Source of the DNA: Bacillota bacterium
Lineage (GTDB): Bacteria; Bacillota; Sulfobacillia; Sulfobacillales; JAIMBI01
Assembly (NCBI GenBank): GCA_021846505.1
Contig: JAJZWV010000001.1
Span: 101,291-136,438, forward strand
DNA length: 35,148 bases
Reading direction: 5' to 3'
Under the pieces are notes generated by a model. That model was not told the DNA's origin, did no database searches, and saw only the letters and a program-made list of their open reading frames with translations. Shown in pieces: positions 1 to 7,369 of this stretch. The position numbers and the translations under genes are program-made. The number at the start of each line of letters is the position of its first letter. Positions within the stretch are counted from its first letter, which is position 1.

Positions 1-24
1 GTCCTGCAACAGGATGATTTCCAT
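1..24 (-). CDS. rplI: 50S ribosomal protein bL9, N-terminal fragment (cut by window edge)
   Basis: The first 24 bases, read on the minus strand, open with ATG and encode MEIILLQD, the conserved start of ribosomal protein bL9. A purine-rich stretch (GGAAGGCGGG) about 6 bases before the ATG can serve as ribosome binding site. The gene lies 46 bases downstream of rpsR and is co-oriented with it, which supports the call because rplI is a usual partner of rpsF-ssb-rpsR. Only eight codons are visible, so the identification rests on that short match and the context. Confidence 0.75.
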
Positions 25-70
25 CCCATCCCGCCTTCCGTACCAGTAGACTTGCTGCTCACATCTTGGC

Positions 71-301
71 CTATTCCAGGGTAAATGGCAGGAGCGCCAT
101 AATCCGCGCCTGCTTGATGGCGGTCGTCAGCTGCCGCTGGTGCTTGGCGCAGTTGCCTGACACCCGCCGGGGGAGCATCTTGCCCCGCTCGCTCACAAAT
201 CGCCGCAGCCGGATGACCTCTTTAAAGTCCACCAACTCTATCTTGTCGACGCAGAAGCTGCATACCTTCTTCTTAGGGCGTCGCCCACGTTCCTTTCTCA
301 A
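71..301 (-). CDS. rpsR: 30S ribosomal protein bS18
   Basis: A 76-residue basic protein with the bS18 core, including the motif around residues 26-36 and the C-terminal [13 protein letters not shown]. Cys14, Cys17, Cys51 and His54 are placed like a zinc-binding set, as in C+ versions of S18; this is an inference from spacing. S18 forms a pair with S6 on the small-subunit platform, and both genes are in this operon (rpsF-ssb-rpsR). The start is TTG, chosen because GGAGG lies 6 bases upstream and the preceding sequence has no better start. Confidence 0.96.
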   Translation of the reverse strand: MRKERGRRPKKKVCSFCVDKIELVDFKEVIRLRRFVSERGKMLPRRVSGNCAKHQRQLTTAIKQARIMALLPFTLE

Positions 302-366
302 CCTGTTCCTCCTCTCTGTGCGTCAGAGTTGAATCGATCTGCAGCCGCCACACGCTGGCGAGCCAC

Positions 367-765
367 CTAAAACGGGATATCTTCGGGCAACTCCACGTCA
401 TTGCGCCGATCGTCCTCGCTGCTCGCGGCACCCCCGCTCTCGCGGGGCCGATCCAGGAACCGCACGTCTTCGGCCACCACCTCGGCCACTCGCCGGCGCT
501 GTCCGTCTTGGGTTTCGTAGCTGCGAATCTGAAGCCGGCCATCGACCGCCACCAGCCGCCCCTTCTTCATGTGCTCCGCTACGGTTTCCGCCAAGCGGCG
601 CCATGCGACGCAATCAATGAAATCCGTCTCGCGCTGGCCCCCCTGAGACTGAAACGGCCGGTCCACGGCCACCGTAAAGGTGGCCACCGATACGCCGGAC
701 TGGCTGGTGACCCGGAGTTCCGGGTCCCGCGTCAGCCTCCCGATGAGAATTACCCGGTTCAACAT
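367..765 (-). CDS. ssb: Single-stranded DNA-binding protein
   Basis: A 132-residue protein starting [18 protein letters not shown], the standard start of bacterial SSB, with an OB fold in roughly residues 1-105 and a short disordered linker. It ends in the acidic tip PEDIPF, which in this family recruits replication and repair proteins. An upstream in-frame ATG at 786 is less likely: the ATG at 765 has GGGGAGG about 8 bases before it and matches the family length. It lies between rpsF and rpsR, the classical order in Firmicutes. Compared with Bacillus SSB the linker is short. Confidence 0.96.
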   Translation of the reverse strand: MLNRVILIGRLTRDPELRVTSQSGVSVATFTVAVDRPFQSQGGQRETDFIDCVAWRRLAETVAEHMKKGRLVAVDGRLQIRSYETQDGQRRRVAEVVAEDVRFLDRPRESGGAASSEDDRRNDVELPEDIPF

Positions 766-802
766 CTTGCCGTGTCCTCCCCGCATGACAAAAGGGCCGG
801 AC

Positions 803-1168
803 CTAAGCCTCCGCCGATTCGGACTGCACGTCGGGTTCCTCCTCCGTGGAAGAGGCCGCAGCGGGCGCTTCGGGAGCGGCTTTCAGATCGCGGCGCACGA
901 CGATAGAGCGCAGCACGTCTTCGTTGATGTTCAGGCGACGGGTCAGTTCATTGGCAATGGCCCCAACTCCGGCAAAAGCCTGCACGATGTAGAATCCTTC
1001 GGTGCGGCCGTTGATCGGGTAAGCCAAGTGGCGGCGGCCCCAGCGCTCCAGCTTATCCAGCGTGCCGCCGGCCGCCGTGACCAGTTCGGCCACCCGGGCA
1101 ATGGCGGCTTCGAGGCTTTCTTCGTCCAGGTCCGGACGCAAGATGCACATGAGCTCATAGCGAGCCAA
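803..1168 (-). CDS. rpsF: 30S ribosomal protein bS6
   Basis: bS6 of about 121 residues. It opens [16 protein letters not shown], has the central [21 protein letters not shown] segment that contacts S18, and ends in an acidic tail rich in Ala, Glu and Ser. The likely start is TTG at 1168, because GGAGGGGGTGA sits about 7 bases upstream and the family begins MxxYE at this point; an ATG at 1195 would add nine residues and overlap the ribosome binding site. First gene of the rpsF-ssb-rpsR-rplI operon, with its own promoter and a hairpin-rich leader upstream. Confidence 0.95.
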   Translation of the reverse strand: MARYELMCILRPDLDEESLEAAIARVAELVTAAGGTLDKLERWGRRHLAYPINGRTEGFYIVQAFAGVGAIANELTRRLNINEDVLRSIVVRRDLKAAPEAPAAASSTEEEPDVQSESAEA

Positions 1169-1258
1169 CAGTTCTTCACCCCCTCCCGTGGACACCCCTC
1201 AGGGCGGCTCCCTCCGAATCGGGGGAGCAGGAAAAGCACACGCCGTCCTTGGACGGCC
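1169..1258 (-). promoter_or_regulatory. Structured leader of the rpsF operon, candidate S6:S18-type autoregulatory RNA
   Basis: The stretch between the predicted transcription start and rpsF can form two strong hairpins. One is GCCGTCC/GGACGGC at 1242-1257 with a 2-base loop. The other, at 1207-1228, has arms GCTCCC/GGGAGC with an inner CCG/CGG stem and one bulged base. Known biology: in many bacteria the S6:S18 complex binds the rpsF leader at a hairpin carrying a CCG element. Position and CCG content fit, but I have not shown a match to the published covariance model. The Shine-Dalgarno lies just downstream of the second hairpin. Confidence 0.45.
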
Positions 1259-1265
1259 GCCACGC

Positions 1266-1294
1266 ATTATAAGGGATCGAGCGCCGCCGAACAA
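1266..1294 (-). promoter_or_regulatory. Sigma-A-type promoter of the rpsF operon
   Basis: On the minus strand, -35 TTGTTC (1289-1294) and -10 TATAAT (1266-1271) are separated by 17 bases. The perfect -10 and ideal spacing place the start of transcription near 1258, giving a leader of about 90 bases before rpsF. Confidence 0.75.
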
Positions 1295-1323
1295 GTTGGC
1301 GCGGGTCGCGCGGCGCGGCGAGA

Positions 1324-1542
1324 TTATTCCCCGGGAAATACCGGCGGAATGATTTTCTGCACCGCGCGCTCAAACTTCTCCCGCGGAATCATGATGCGGT
1401 GGCCGCAGCCAGCACACTTCAACCCAAAGTCAATCCCCGTCCGCGTGATGGTCCACTCGCGGCTGCCGCAGGGATGCGCCTTTTTGAGCTGGACGCGCTC
1501 GTCCAGCTGCCACTGGTGCCGCGGACCCGCTGGCAGCGGCAT
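1324..1542 (-). CDS. DUF951 family small protein
   Basis: A 72-residue protein with the DUF951 core: HPCGSREW, then a GIDFGLKC stretch, CAGCGHRIMIPR and a basic C-terminal helix. The Cys-x2-Cys-x-His and HPCG elements suggest a small metal-binding or nucleic-acid-binding fold; no function is established for the family. The start ATG overlaps the stop of the upstream mscS gene by one base (TGATG), so the two are probably translationally coupled. The family is widespread in Firmicutes and often lies near parB or rpsF, as here. Confidence 0.88.
   Translation of the reverse strand: MPLPAGPRHQWQLDERVQLKKAHPCGSREWTITRTGIDFGLKCAGCGHRIMIPREKFERAVQKIIPPVFPGE
1325..1340. promoter_or_regulatory. Candidate Noc-binding site (NBS)
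   Basis: Read on the minus strand, the 16 bases are TATTTCCCGGGGAATA. The Noc-binding consensus known from Bacillus-type Noc is TATTTCCCGGGAAATA, so 15 of 16 positions match. It overlaps the last codons and stop of the DUF951 gene. The window encodes a Noc-type protein with Noc-type specificity residues at 8172-9059, which raises the value of the match. Binding is inferred, not shown. Confidence 0.55.
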
Positions 1543-2321
1543 CAGGGTGCGGGGGCCAGTGCCAGGCCGTGAGCATGGCACGCCGCCACGGCAGCCTCGC
1601 GGAGGTTCGTGGCCAGCGCGCCCTGCTGCCCGGTGGGCACCGTCGCCGACAGCGTCCACGTCACCGCACCCGGCACCACTGCGGTGAGGCCGGCGACGCG
1701 TACAGCCACCTCAGGTGTTGACAGCTGCTCCGCCACGGCGGCCAGCGCCGCCCGCACGGCCGCGGGGTCGCAGCCGACATCGAGGGGAATCGGCACCGAC
1801 AGCGATACCGCGCCGCGGCTGTAGTTGGCCACCTCAGACACCAGCCGGTTGGGCAGCGTGATAAGTTCGCCCGTGCTGCCGACGATGCGGGTAATGCGGA
1901 GGCCCACTTCCTCCACCGTGCCGGACAGCGCCAGTGCCGGGAAAAACACGCTTTCCCCCACCTGGTAGGTGTCTTCGTACATGAGGGACAAGCCGGTGAC
2001 CACATCTTGGACGAAGTTTTGGGCGCCAAAGGCCACCGCCAGCCCCACAATGCCGGCGGCCGCCAAGATCGACGTGGTGTGAACGCCCAGAAAGTCCAGC
2101 ACGATAATGAGCGCGATGAACACCACCACGTAGCGGGTGGCACTCACAATCAGGCGATAGAGCGTCGCCCGGCGAGCCGCCCGCCTGCGGCCATGCGCCC
2201 GGTCCAGGACTTCCAGCCGCCGAAACACCACTGAGACCACCTCGACGGCGGCCAGCGCCAGCAGCAGGACCAGCACGATCCGCAGCACGATCGACACGAA
2301 AATTCCTCCCGCGATCGTCAT
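1542..2321 (-). CDS. MscS family small-conductance mechanosensitive channel
   Basis: A 259-residue membrane protein with an N-terminal hydrophobic helix (about residues 5-27), a second at about 52-75, and the MscS pore helix region GIVGLAVAFGAQNFVQDVV rich in Gly and Ala. The cytoplasmic beta domain follows, with the VGSTGELITLPN element typical of MscS. It should release solutes on hypo-osmotic shock. The ATG start overlaps the upstream CvpA-like stop as ATGA, indicating coupling. The length is close to E. coli MscS. An open frame extends further upstream but would run through the upstream gene. Confidence 0.9.
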   Translation of the reverse strand: MTIAGGIFVSIVLRIVLVLLLALAAVEVVSVVFRRLEVLDRAHGRRRAARRATLYRLIVSATRYVVVFIALIIVLDFLGVHTTSILAAAGIVGLAVAFGAQNFVQDVVTGLSLMYEDTYQVGESVFFPALALSGTVEEVGLRITRIVGSTGELITLPNRLVSEVANYSRGAVSLSVPIPLDVGCDPAAVRAALAAVAEQLSTPEVAVRVAGLTAVVPGAVTWTLSATVPTGQQGALATNLREAAVAACHAHGLALAPAP

Positions 2322-2896
2322 GCGAGCCAGTGCTCCGCCTGCCACGGCGCCAGCTTGCCGACCCAGCGGACCAAATCCACCGAGATCGGGCTTTGGCGCA
2401 CCACCACCGCGACCGGCCCATGCTGAATCAGCGGCAGCGTCAGCAGCAAGCCCAAAATTACGCCCACCACCAGCATGTTCTCCACGACCCCTCCGGCAGC
2501 GCCGCCCACAGTGTTGGCACTGCGGACCAGCGGAATTTGGCGAACGATCCCGGTAACCGCCTGGCCGAGGGCGCGAATGGCGCCGCCCACGATCATCAAA
2601 ATCAGGAGAAACACCACCACCGCCAAGACCATGTGGCTCCACGCCACCACGTCATTGATGGAGCGGGCATTGGCGGCCACGCCTTGCCGGGGCACCACCA
2701 GTGCGGCCCACTGCTTTAGCGGAAGCACCCCGGCCAGCCAGCGCGTGATGCCTGCCTGCGCGTGCGCCGCCACCACGAGCCCAACGATGTAGCCAATCAC
2801 GCTGGCGGCCACCAGCACCAAGCCCCGCCGCCAGCCAGCAAACGCGCCCAGCAGCAGGTACAGAAACACCAGCAGAGAAAGCCAGTTCAGACTCAT
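2318..2896 (-). CDS. CvpA-like integral membrane protein
   Basis: A 192-residue protein starting MSLNWLSLLVFLYLLLGAFAGWRRGL, which matches the first segment of CvpA/colicin V production proteins. Hydrophobic segments lie at about 4-20, 25-45, 87-112 and 135-160, with a Gly/Ala-rich stretch before the last. The ATG at 2896 is supported by GGAGGAGA five bases upstream and overlaps the upstream stop (ATGA). CvpA relatives occur beside MscS-like or repair genes, but their molecular role in Firmicutes is unclear. The family assignment rests mainly on the N-terminus and topology. Confidence 0.65.
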   Translation of the reverse strand: MSLNWLSLLVFLYLLLGAFAGWRRGLVLVAASVIGYIVGLVVAAHAQAGITRWLAGVLPLKQWAALVVPRQGVAANARSINDVVAWSHMVLAVVVFLLILMIVGGAIRALGQAVTGIVRQIPLVRSANTVGGAAGGVVENMLVVGVILGLLLTLPLIQHGPVAVVVRQSPISVDLVRWVGKLAPWQAEHWLA

Positions 2897-3261
2897 AGCG
2901 GTCTCCTCCAAGCTGGCCAGGCCAGCAGCAGGTACGTGCCCAGCACCGCCAGCAGCGCGGGGTCCACGGGGCCTCCCCCCACCCCTGCCGTCAAGCGCTC
3001 GGCTGCCACCGCCCCGGCTGCCATTAGCACCGCGATTGCGGCATCCTGCAGCCCTGCCAAAGGGTCCAGATAGCCGTGCCGCAGCGTCAAGCCTACATGC
3101 CCCGCCACCGCCGCCGCCACAAATACCGCCCCGACGTACAGCACGCCGCCAATCTGCGGGACCGCGAGCACGGCGACGATGGGCAGAATCACCTGCAGGA
3201 GGGTGCCAAGGGCCGACGCGGCGCGCATGCATCCCGCGAGCCGGCTGCGCGCTGCGCTCAC
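2893..3261 (-). CDS. Small membrane protein of unknown function
   Basis: I do not recognise this protein. About 122 residues with four hydrophobic segments at about 17-35, 40-58, 69-87 and 99-116, and the basic end WPAWRRPL. The chosen start is GTG at 3261, which overlaps the stop of the TPR gene (GTGA); an ATG at 3228 would shorten it by eleven residues. The stop overlaps the CvpA-like start (ATGA). Coupling on both sides shows it is a real gene of the operon, perhaps acting with the CvpA-like and MscS proteins in the membrane. Confidence 0.6.
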   Translation of the reverse strand: MSAARSRLAGCMRAASALGTLLQVILPIVAVLAVPQIGGVLYVGAVFVAAAVAGHVGLTLRHGYLDPLAGLQDAAIAVLMAAGAVAAERLTAGVGGGPVDPALLAVLGTYLLLAWPAWRRPL

Positions 3262-3815
3262 CGGTGAATCACGCGGGACAAAGTGTACAGCACCGCCACG
3301 GCGATTGCCCCCCAATACAGGTATTCGAATCGAAAGCGCCGTCCCCGTCCCGCCCCCGCTCGCTGGGAGCCTGGCGGGGGTGGGCGGCGGCCTCGCACGG
3401 CCAAGCGGTCGCCCTGCTTCAGGTGATGGATCGAGTCGCGCACCCGCCCCTGCTTGCGCAGCACGGCGGCCATGCCTTTGTGAGCCGGAATGCAACTGTC
3501 GTCATAATACAAGGCTCGGCCATATTGTGCCAAGGCCTCTTCGTATTGGCCTCGCTCGAAGTACACATTGCCAATGTTGGCCAGGGCCGGCGCGTGCTCC
3601 GCGTCGCACGCCAGTGCACGCTGAAACCACTCAAGCGCCTCGCCGAGGCGATGGTGCTGCGCAGCCACCACGCCCATCTTGTTGTAGCCCTCCGGGCGTT
3701 CGGGGAAGTTGTCCAACAGCTGCTGAAAGATGGCCAGGGCCTGGGCCTCGTGGGCCGTGTACCAGGCCGACTCTCCGCGCTCCAGGAGTGGCCGCCCTTC
3801 GGTCTCCCAATCCAA
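3258..3815 (-). CDS. TPR-repeat protein with C-terminal membrane anchor
   Basis: A 185-residue protein with about three tetratricopeptide repeats between residues 15 and 130 (for example NKMGVVAAQHHRLGEALEWF and ANIGNVYFERGQYEEALAQY). A basic Pro/Gly/Arg-rich linker follows, then a single hydrophobic segment near 165-180, so the repeats should face the cytoplasm on a C-tail anchor. The start is TTG at 3815, the only start after an in-frame stop, with GGGGG eight bases upstream. It probably serves as a scaffold; the partner is unknown. It follows the YkvI-like gene by 17 bases and overlaps the next gene. Confidence 0.8.
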   Translation of the reverse strand: MDWETEGRPLLERGESAWYTAHEAQALAIFQQLLDNFPERPEGYNKMGVVAAQHHRLGEALEWFQRALACDAEHAPALANIGNVYFERGQYEEALAQYGRALYYDDSCIPAHKGMAAVLRKQGRVRDSIHHLKQGDRLAVRGRRPPPPGSQRAGAGRGRRFRFEYLYWGAIAVAVLYTLSRVIHR

Positions 3816-3832
3816 ATCTCATGCCCCCTGCC

Positions 3833-4813
3833 TCAGCGTGGATGCTGGGGTCCCGCACGGCGGCTCTGCGCCAGCAGCGGCCTCACATAGGCCAGTGCGG
3901 CCAGTCCCATCAGGGGATAGCCCCACCGCACCCAGCCGGCAAACCCGACCCAGGATAAAGGCCACAGCATCCAGGCCCACCGCAGCACCGGCCGCCCGTG
4001 GCGCACCGCCAGCCCGAAGGCTTGGGCAACGCCGGTGGTAAACAGGGCCCCATACATGGCCAGCGCATCCGCCGCCCACCATGGCCCGGCCAGTCGCTGC
4101 GCCAGCACCAGGAGCGGCAATTCGGCCGCACGGCCCGCCGGGGCCCCTAAGAGCGCCGTGTGGATCGCTAAAGCCATCCCCGTCAGCAGACCAGCGCCCA
4201 GCGCCGCCGCCCGCGTCGCCCCCGCACCATGCGGCAGGCCAGCCCCCAGGGCCAGCAGCACCACCAAACCCGTAAAAAGATTGTACGACACGTACAAAGC
4301 CGCCGACAGCCACCAGCCGCTGGTGGGGGTGCCCACCCAAGTGCGCGGCGACCCAAGCGCCACCACCACCGTGACGGCCAGCAGAATGGGCACCAGCACC
4401 ACGTTAGCGGACAACACGCCGCGGGCGCCCCGGCCCGCCACCGCCACCACGGAAAGCAGGGTCGCGAGCGACAGCAGTGGGACCGGCAGTCCCACCAGCT
4501 GGTGCAGCACACTGCCGCCGGCCGCCGCCACGACCACCAATCCGGCGGCCAGCAGCGCGGACGACGCGTGATCAAGCCACCGGGCCGCGGGGGGCCGATA
4601 CAGGCTGGCCAATAGCCGCGGCAGCGTGTCACGCCCCTCGGCGCCGGCTTTCAGCGCCAGGCGCCCCAGAGCAAAGAACAACCCTCCTGCCACCAGAATT
4701 CCCCACGTCCCCACGGCCCCGTGCCGGGAGAAAAACTGATAGATTTCTTGTCCGCTGGCGAAGCCGGCCCCCACCACCGCGCCGGCGTAGGCCAGCCCAA
4801 CCGCCACCCACAC
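3833..4813 (-). CDS. YkvI family membrane transporter-like protein
   Basis: A 326-residue multi-spanning protein with about ten hydrophobic segments. The N-terminal motif VGAGFASGQEIYQFF is the signature of YkvI-type proteins, distant relatives of the amino-acid/sodium symporter superfamily. The substrate is unknown. The GTG start at 4813 is uncertain: the best Shine-Dalgarno (GGGGGGAGG) lies about 24 bases upstream, where only a rare ATT codon in frame could use it. First gene of the overlapping run that continues to DUF951. Confidence 0.8.
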   Translation of the reverse strand: MWVAVGLAYAGAVVGAGFASGQEIYQFFSRHGAVGTWGILVAGGLFFALGRLALKAGAEGRDTLPRLLASLYRPPAARWLDHASSALLAAGLVVVAAAGGSVLHQLVGLPVPLLSLATLLSVVAVAGRGARGVLSANVVLVPILLAVTVVVALGSPRTWVGTPTSGWWLSAALYVSYNLFTGLVVLLALGAGLPHGAGATRAAALGAGLLTGMALAIHTALLGAPAGRAAELPLLVLAQRLAGPWWAADALAMYGALFTTGVAQAFGLAVRHGRPVLRWAWMLWPLSWVGFAGWVRWGYPLMGLAALAYVRPLLAQSRRAGPQHPR

Positions 4814-4858
4814 GGGTCCCGCCGACTGCCGAATAAGCCTCCCCCCGCAGGGATATGC

Positions 4859-5440
4859 CTATCGCCGGGCAGACCGGTTTAGTCCACGCCGCTTTCGCAC
4901 GGACTCTGGGGCGCCGCCCTGGCCGCGGCGGTCGGCGTTCGCCGGCATCTCGCGGTGATGGCGCTCTCGGCGCGCCAACTCCATCGCCTGGCGCTCTTCC
5001 TGCGACAGCACGTGGCTGCTGGCGCCCTCCTCGATCTGCTTGGCATACACGCGCACCTCGTCCCGGCCCCACAGCCCCGTCATGACCAGGCCATTGGCCC
5101 GCTGGTTTAGGAGGGCCAGCGAGAAGGACAAGTCGGAGCCGGTGTCCGAGAAGGGATTGAACCGGACCATGCCCACCCGCGTGATAGCGTACGACAGCTC
5201 GTCCTCCGCAGCTTTCAGCCGCGCTTCCATCTCCGCGACCCGCTCGGTGGCCGCTTTGGCTTCCTCCAGGGCCGACGCGAGCGCCGCCTCCAAACTTTCG
5301 CTGCCTGACGACCCCTGCATCAGACGAGCCAGCCGCCGCCGAAGGCGCGCTGTCGCCTGCGACGCCCCGAATGCGGCAATGAGCGCAACCAGGGCAATGA
5401 CGCCCACTCCATACAGCAAATACGTTCCCGATGCGCCCAC
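4859..5440 (-). CDS. DUF4446 family protein
   Basis: A 193-residue protein: N-terminal membrane helix (about 7-27), a charged predicted coiled coil (about 45-85), then the conserved block VGMVRFNPFSDTGSDLSFSL followed by LWGRDEVRVYAKQIEEGAS, which identifies DUF4446. The family has no known reaction; it is typically found near parB/spo0J in Firmicutes, as here. The C-terminal tail of about 25 residues is basic and looks disordered. GTG start with GGAGGG six bases upstream. Confidence 0.85.
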   Translation of the reverse strand: MGASGTYLLYGVGVIALVALIAAFGASQATARLRRRLARLMQGSSGSESLEAALASALEEAKAATERVAEMEARLKAAEDELSYAITRVGMVRFNPFSDTGSDLSFSLALLNQRANGLVMTGLWGRDEVRVYAKQIEEGASSHVLSQEERQAMELARRERHHREMPANADRRGQGGAPESVRKRRGLNRSARR

Positions 5441-5623
5441 GTGTTGCCCTCCGTCCGCAGAAGAAGTCCTGAGTCACTTTCACCGGCCCAAGCCGTCGGG
5501 CGTGTCCGTCCGCGCCCCATTGTCCCCGAAATCGACACCGCCCGCCAGCCACGACAGCCAGCTCGACTCCTACTATAACGACGCCGCCGGGTTCGCGCCG
5601 GTTGCCGAAACGTGGAGCAGCAG

Positions 5624-6325
5624 CTAAAGAAATCCGATGTGCAGCGCCAGGCCCATCCACCCCAGCCCCACCGCCAGGGCCATCGCCGGCATAAGGTTCG
5701 GCACTTTGAGCAAGGTCTTGCCCGTAAACAGGTTTAGACCAATGCCCGCCACCAAAAGCCCGCCGACCGCAATAAAGTCCGACATTACACGCGAAGGCAA
5801 TGCAGCGGCCAGCTGGTGGGCCAGCAAGCTAATGCCGCCCTCATACAGCAGGGTAACGACTGCCGAGCCCATCACACCCCACCCCAGCGTCGCGGCCAGC
5901 ACCATAGCGGTAATGCCGTCCAGCACAGCCTTGGCCGCCAAGATCGTGGGAGCGTGGCCGGTCCCCGCCTGGATGCTGCCCAAAATCGCCATGGCGCCGA
6001 TGTCGAAAATTAGTGTGGCGGTCACAAATCCCCGGGAGAACCCCCCGCGCCCCATTTTGTTTTCCGCCCAGCGCCCCAAAAGCTCCAAGCCCGCATCAAT
6101 ATGCCACCAGTCTCCGACCCAGGCGCCCATTACCACAGCCAAGAGAATGCTCACCGGGCGGGATACCGGAAAGACCATCTCGGCGCCGATAAGCGCTGCC
6201 ACCAAGCCGGTGGCGCGGATCGCCAAATCTCGGAACGACTCCCCCAACTTGTCGCCTGCCACCAGCCCCAGCAGGGATCCCAGCAAAATAGCCGCCGCAT
6301 TGAGCCCTGCCCCTTCAAGCGTCAT
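5624..6325 (-). CDS. DUF554 family membrane protein
   Basis: A 233-residue membrane protein with about seven hydrophobic segments. It begins LNAAAILLGSLLGLVAGDKL, like other DUF554 (YdfK-type) proteins, and carries the GFVTATLIFDIGAMAILGSIQ block. Function is unknown, possibly transport. The ATG at 6325 sits two bases from a parS-like palindrome (6328-6343), whose right-hand GAGGAAC probably also serves as Shine-Dalgarno, so occupancy of that site could affect expression. The gap 5441-5623 to DUF4446 shows only a lone TATAGT box on the minus strand without a -35. Confidence 0.85.
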   Translation of the reverse strand: MTLEGAGLNAAAILLGSLLGLVAGDKLGESFRDLAIRATGLVAALIGAEMVFPVSRPVSILLAVVMGAWVGDWWHIDAGLELLGRWAENKMGRGGFSRGFVTATLIFDIGAMAILGSIQAGTGHAPTILAAKAVLDGITAMVLAATLGWGVMGSAVVTLLYEGGISLLAHQLAAALPSRVMSDFIAVGGLLVAGIGLNLFTGKTLLKVPNLMPAMALAVGLGWMGLALHIGFL

Positions 6326-6327
6326 AC

Positions 6328-6343
6328 GGTTCCTCGAGGAACA
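6328..6343. promoter_or_regulatory. parS-like palindrome, copy 1
   Basis: GGTTCCTCGAGGAACA, one base different from the perfect 16-bp palindrome of the other two copies. It lies just upstream of the DUF554 start codon. See the parB entry and the finding on variant parS sites. Confidence 0.75.
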
Positions 6344-6355
6344 CCGCCGGTCCAA

Positions 6356-6371
6356 TGTTCCTCGAGGAACA
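6356..6371. promoter_or_regulatory. parS-like palindrome, copy 2
   Basis: TGTTCCTCGAGGAACA, a perfect 16-bp palindrome in the gap between parB and DUF554, 28 bp centre to centre from copy 1. The outer TGTTC/GAACA arms match canonical parS, but the centre is CTCGAG instead of CACGTG. Confidence 0.82.
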
Positions 6372-6483
6372 CTCCGGCTTCCGCCAAAGACCCACCCGCT
6401 CCCCTTGCCGCCGGCCCACCGCACCGCAACTGCCCTTCATCCACCCCGCTCGCCCTCCTGCTCCACTCCACTCTTTCTTCCGC

Positions 6484-6499
6484 TGTTCCTCGAGGAACA
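6484..6499. promoter_or_regulatory. parS-like palindrome, copy 3
   Basis: TGTTCCTCGAGGAACA again, identical to copy 2. It abuts the stop codon of parB and is 128 bp from copy 2 (centre to centre). Three copies within 172 bp of parB, and none elsewhere in the window that I could find, argue for a specific protein-binding cluster. Confidence 0.82.
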
Positions 6500-7369
6500 T
6501 CAAACGGAAAACGAGTCGGGCGGTACTCCTTCCTGAGGCGACCCCTGCAGCTCCGCCAGCAGCGACTCTAACTCCGCCAAACTTCCGTAGCGAATGACGA
6601 TGCGTCCCCGCTCCGCGGTCCCGCGTATCGACACCCTGGCTCGCAGCGCCTTGGCCAGCCGGACTTCCGCCGCCTGCAGGTGCACATCCCGCCTGCCCGC
6701 CCCCGGTGCCTCGCGCGGGCCCTCGGGCCGCAGCGCGCCCGCCGCCAGCTGCCGCACGGTCCATCCCTCCGCGGCCGCCCGCTGGGCCAAGGTGGCCCGG
6801 CGCTCCGGCTCCACTGACAAGAGCGCCTTCGCGTGCGCCATCGTCAGGCGCTCTTCTTCAACCAGCACCCGGATCTCGGGTTCCAAGTGAAGCAGGCGCA
6901 GATAGTTCGCCACATGAGACCGTGACTTCCCAACCCGCTCGGCTGCTTCATCCTGCGTCCAGCCAAACTCCTGAATCAGGCGCCGAAACGCCTCCGCTTC
7001 TTCCATCGGATTTAAATCACTGCGCTGCAGGTTTTCCACCAGCGCCACTTCCATGGTCGTCCGGTCGTCCCAGTCCCGCACGCTCACCGGAATGTCCTTC
7101 AGCCCCGCGCGCCGCGAGGCCATCAAGCGGCGCTCCCCGGCAATGAGCTGCCATCCCCCCTCGTGCTGGCGCACCAGCACCGGGTGAAGTATGCCATGCT
7201 GCCGAACCGACTCCGTCAACTCGGCCAGCGCCGCCTCCTCAAAATGGTGGCGCGGCTGAAACGGGTTCGGCTCTATGCTGTCCACCGGCAGGGTTTTCGG
7301 ATCGCCCGCCGCCGTGGCCTCCGGAATCAGGGCCGACAGCCCCCTGCCTAGCCCTCTCGCCTTAGGCAT
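6500..7369 (-). CDS. parB: Chromosome partitioning protein ParB (Spo0J type)
   Basis: A 289-residue ParB. Residues 6-14 carry the GLGRGLSAL element that stimulates ParA ATPase in this family. The CTPase fold has GERR at 78-81 and ENLQRSDLN at 112-120. The helix-turn-helix spans about 138-160. At positions that set DNA specificity (173, 179, 184 and 201 in Caulobacter ParB) this protein has Arg150, Tyr156, His161 and Ala178, so only the first is of the standard set; this may go with the altered parS sites beside the gene. The ATG overlaps the parA stop by 8 bases and has AAGGAGGTGAT upstream, an almost perfect ribosome binding site. Confidence 0.95.
   Translation of the reverse strand: MPKARGLGRGLSALIPEATAAGDPKTLPVDSIEPNPFQPRHHFEEAALAELTESVRQHGILHPVLVRQHEGGWQLIAGERRLMASRRAGLKDIPVSVRDWDDRTTMEVALVENLQRSDLNPMEEAEAFRRLIQEFGWTQDEAAERVGKSRSHVANYLRLLHLEPEIRVLVEEERLTMAHAKALLSVEPERRATLAQRAAAEGWTVRQLAAGALRPEGPREAPGAGRRDVHLQAAEVRLAKALRARVSIRGTAERGRIVIRYGSLAELESLLAELQGSPQEGVPPDSFSV

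Noticed and set aside
680-1687. A 335-codon plus-strand open frame across ssb, rpsF and DUF951
   Set aside because: Runs antisense to three recognised genes and across a clear promoter.
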